The position numbers and the translations under genes are program-made. Below are positions 62,178-64,000 of a stretch of DNA of 64,000 nucleotides, piece by piece. Location: the NCBI GenBank assembly GCA_013350335.1, contig CM023532.1, positions 95,849,064-95,913,063 on the forward strand. Direction: 5' to 3'. The notes under the pieces are model-generated. The model had not been told where the DNA came from, did no database searches, and saw only the letters and a program-made list of their open reading frames with translations. Positions within the stretch are counted from its first letter, which is position 1; each line of letters starts with the position of its first letter. Origin of the DNA: Chimonanthus salicifolius. Lineage: Eukaryota; Streptophyta; Magnoliopsida; Laurales; Calycanthaceae.

Positions 62178-62420
62178 CCGGAGTCCATGCTCCGTCGGGG
62201 CGACCGAGAACAGACATGGGGATAGCCTGATAGGCCATAACCGGAGTCCATGCTCCGTCGGGGCGACCGAGAACAGACATGGGGATAGCCTGATAGGCCA
62301 TAGCCGGAGTCCATGCTCCGTCGGGGCGACCGAGAACAGACATGGGGATAGCCTGATAGGCTATAACCAGAGTCCATGCTCCTTCGGGGCGACCGAAAAG
62401 CAAACATGGGGACGCCTTGA
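62178..62420. repeat. 63-bp tandem repeat, about 3.8 copies
   Basis: Units begin at 62178, 62241, 62304 and 62367, each exactly 63 bp. Each has CCGGAGTCCATGCTCC (GGAG/CTCC stem), TCGGGGCGACCGA and, except in the last, GATAGCCTGATAGGC. An imperfect inverted version of the same motifs occurs at 62752-62970. Confidence 0.92.
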
Positions 62421-62751
62421 CGAGGTTTTGCCGTCAAGGGGGATATGACATTTATGATGATATAGATGATGGGTGGGACACATGACATAGACACCCATGG
62501 CATGGCATTCATCATATGGTTTTTATTATATTGTTATCAGTATGCTTGTTTTCACTAATCCATGTGCTAGCCCTACTCGGAGTCCTACTGGGCGCGTTGT
62601 CTAACGCCCTACTTCTACCCTAGCTGATGACGCAGGAGACGGCGGGAACGGTGGACGCGACGGGAGCCAAAATTAGGAGCCTGAGAAAGCGGATACTTAG
62701 TTTTATTTAAGTTTTATTTTGGAAATGTAATTTAAGTAGCTTAGCTTGTGG

Positions 62752-64000
62752 CCTCGTCAAGGTGTTCCCATGCTTATTTCTCAGTCGCCCCGACGGAGCA
62801 TGAATTCCGGTTGTACCTTATGGGACCCCCTTGATGGAAGAATCACATCAAGATATTCCCATGTTTGGTTCTCGGTCGCCCCAACGGAGCATGGTCTCCG
62901 GTTATAGCCTATCAGGCTATCCCCATGGTTGCTTCTCGGTCGCCCCGACGGAGCATGGACTCCAGTTTCATTTCATCTTTCCCCTGACATATCCCTCCCA
63001 TGCCATGCATGAGATGTAGATGCTATATGCCATGTAATAAATGTAACTCATAGTCATAAAACCCATCTTACAACAATCCCATGATTATCAAAATAAATCA
63101 AATGGAACCCATCACATAATACCAAAATCCAAAACCCATCTTAAAAACAACCACATGATTACCAAAATAAATTAAAGGAAAACATCACATAATACTAATT
63201 CCAAACCCATCTTAAAACAAACCATATAATTTCCAAAATAATTCAAAGAAAGCATCACTCAATCCATGGCTTACAAAAAGGTAGGAATTCTACCAAATAT
63301 CGACTAGCGTTCTTTCTTTCGTTTCCGCCCGATAGACCCGGTCGCCGATCCACATACCACTTGCGAGGTCCGGTACCTTATTACATATTAACAATTAGTC
63401 CATGTTTTAACCATTTCTAAGCCGATACATCATGTCTTAGTGGGTTTTCCAAATTTTGGCCAATATTTACAGTTTTGCCATTACCCTTCCATGGATAATT
63501 CATTCCCTCTTCCATATACATTATGGTCTATAATGGATCCATAACTTAGACCCATTAATGATCCATAACTTAGGTCCATTAATGACCCAGCAACCATATC
63601 ATGTGATCATAAAATTAGTCATTTTATTAACCTAATCCTTATTCCTTTAAACCCATACAAAACCCCATACTTAACCCTTTAAATGGTTAATGGATCATGG
63701 GTTCAAAATACACAATTCATCAAATCTTTGCATTGTGTTTACATCATGCATTTAAACCATAATAAGTCTATTATCCACTCATTCCCTTTATTCATAATTT
63801 ATCCATACACTCACCAATCATGAGATACAACCATATCTTAACCTAATCCCCATTAGCTAAAGCATATCCATACACTTTAATCTTAGCCTATCCATTGGTT
63901 CACAAAAATGGGTCCATTGATGTCTCATTAACCATGACATAAGAACATTAGCAATTAACCATTTAATTAACCTAACCTCAATTTATTTAAAACATAAATA
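62752..64000 (-). repeat. Partial LTR, subfamily C, minus strand
   Basis: From 62752 the sequence matches the reverse orientation of the family, starting inside the hairpin segment (CCTCGTCAAGGTGT, as at about 8271 and onward). It continues past a CCATGCCATGCATGAGATG block as in 8350-8370 and runs off the window. Its own terminus and conserved block are absent. Confidence 0.8.

Larger units (their letters stand above)
60452..62635 (+). other. Candidate LTR intron
   Basis: Donor GGATT/GTAAGTA at 60452. TCTAACGCCCTACTTC then GACGCAG/G at 62635, 2,184 bp. Confidence 0.5.
59370..62751 (+). repeat. LTR, subfamily C, plus strand, 3' end missing
   Basis: Starts TGTAATAGCCCGAATTTTT, like 51028, and is collinear with that LTR through the conserved block (62586-62635). 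It stops at about 62751, some 300 bp before the expected TTACA end, where sequence of the same family continues in inverted orientation. A right-hand duplication cannot be tested in this window. Confidence 0.8.

Noticed and set aside
62075..62515. 146-codon minus-strand frame with internal repeats
   Set aside because: It is the 63-bp tandem repeat read in a frame that stays open because 63 is divisible by three.

Overview
The window is gene-poor plant intergenic DNA made almost entirely of nested LTR retrotransposons. The plant origin is inferred from the element types: a chromodomain-bearing Ty3/gypsy element of Tekay/Del type, a Tat/Athila-like gypsy derivative, a Ty1/copia element, and a TRIM whose primer-binding site fits tRNA-Met. 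I found no credible host gene, rRNA or tRNA gene. The species cannot be named from this sequence.

Layout. Bases 1-3452 are unrecognised AT-rich flank. An old Tat/Athila-like element without coding capacity spans 3453-48770, with LTRs at 3453-5421 and 46779-48770. Its interior is interrupted twice. The first interruption is a degenerate gypsy element (6654-36133, 5-bp duplication ATGCA) that carries gag, protease, RT, RNase H, integrase and a chromodomain remnant at 17408-21877. Its two 3.4-kb LTRs are themselves split by a TRIM (7294-11203) and five solo LTRs. The second interruption is an 8-kb solo LTR (36931-44889) that contains a 502-bp tandem array. To the right lies a broken copia element (about 49670-59369), cut by two more solo LTRs and then by another LTR at 59370. 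That last LTR runs head-on into an inverted relative at about 62751.

The gypsy element's own LTRs, the eight complete solo LTRs and the two partial LTRs at the right edge form one superfamily. All complete copies start TGTAA and end TTACA. I sort them into three subfamilies. Subfamily A is the gypsy element's own LTRs plus 11742-14786, 32152-35657 and 55421-58608. Subfamily B is 22509-26251 and 26563-30088. Subfamily C is 7577-10882, 36931-44889, 51028-54827, 59370-62751 and 62752-64000. Every complete solo LTR has an exact 5-bp target-site duplication.

The most interesting signal is inside these LTRs. Each copy carries a GTAAGT-like donor about 1 kb or more from its start. It also carries a highly conserved block (CTAAC, then a pyrimidine tract, then CAG/G) about 450-500 bp from its end. 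Together these look like an intron inside the LTR. The interval between them holds arrays of short perfect hairpins: GGTTCGGCCAT/ATGGCCGAACC, CCTTGACG/CGTCAAGG and GGAG/CTCC types. In one solo LTR this interval has expanded into a nine-unit array with a three-unit higher-order period. Splicing and function are inference; the motifs and their repetition are directly visible.
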